Shown here piece after piece: positions 64,000 to 64,000 of a stretch of 64,000 nt of DNA; position 1 is the first letter of the stretch, and every line of letters starts with the position of its first letter. The stretch covers positions 213,099-277,098 of the forward strand of contig NZ_JALIGE010000068.1 of NCBI RefSeq assembly GCF_024764835.1. Direction: 5' to 3'. This DNA is from Scandinavium hiltneri. GTDB lineage: Bacteria; Pseudomonadota; Gammaproteobacteria; Enterobacterales; Enterobacteriaceae. The notes under the pieces are model-generated. The model ran no database searches, was not told the origin of the DNA, and saw only the letters and a list, made by a program, of their open reading frames with translations. The translations under genes and the position numbers were made by a program.

Positions 64000-64000
64000 A

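Overview
The window is a chromosomal segment of an Enterobacteriaceae member. Nearly all genes resemble their Escherichia coli K-12 counterparts and follow the E. coli order uvrA-aphA-tyrB-alr-dnaB-qorA-pspG-dusA-zur-yjbJ-dinF-lexA-dgkA-plsB-ubiAC-mal-psiE-yjbHGFE-pgi-lysC-yjbD-rluF-yjbB-metH-iclR-aceKAB-metA, ending in a 5S rRNA gene. The genes panS and a CPA1 antiporter beside pgi, the 127-bp ERIC repeats, and the missing xylE, pepE and yjbQ point to the Enterobacter/Lelliottia/Leclercia/Klebsiella side of the family. The sequence alone does not fix the genus.

Layout. 1-4634: uvrA (3' part), yjbR, aphA, tyrB. 4845-9940: an accessory, more A+T-rich island between tyrB and alr, which adjoin in K-12. 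It holds two DUF2589-type proteins, a GH24 lysozyme, an exported barnase-fold protein without the barnase catalytic residues, two small three-helix membrane proteins, an opposing orphan LuxR-type regulator, and a serine-hydrolase (lipase-like) protein. 9991-20000: alr, dnaB, qorA, pspG, dusA, a broken TraF-like outer-membrane gene, a cupin, zur, yjbJ, and the SOS pair lexA-dinF. 19577-24000: phospholipid and ubiquinone genes dgkA, plsB, ubiA, ubiC. 24160-32027: the maltose regulon, lamB operon divergent from malEFG. 32661-37044: an accessory PTS / oxidoreductase / TIM-barrel-like / GntR operon with a 32-nt perfect palindrome in front. 37212-40988: the yjbEFGH exopolysaccharide operon. 41500-42921: a lone sugar isomerase. 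43056-50886: pgi, antiporter, riboswitch-controlled lysC, panS, yjbD, rluF. 51096-63449: yjbB, metH, iclR, the glyoxylate bypass aceBAK, metA. 63672-63999: the end of an rRNA operon.

The most interesting item is the 4845-9940 island. A muralytic enzyme, two holin-like proteins and exported or lipase-like proteins, with no integrase, capsid or tail genes, would fit a holin/endolysin (type 10-like) release system or a domesticated lysis cassette. This is inference from gene content only. The second item is a ~106-108-bp palindromic mini-element present twice: between malF and malG, and inside the lysC leader between the lysine riboswitch aptamer and the ribosome-binding site. In the lysC copy it sits between perfect 17-bp inverted arms. 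Smaller anomalies are the overlapping 3' ends of iclR and aceK, a frameshifted TraF-family remnant, and a PTS operon without its own EIIA.
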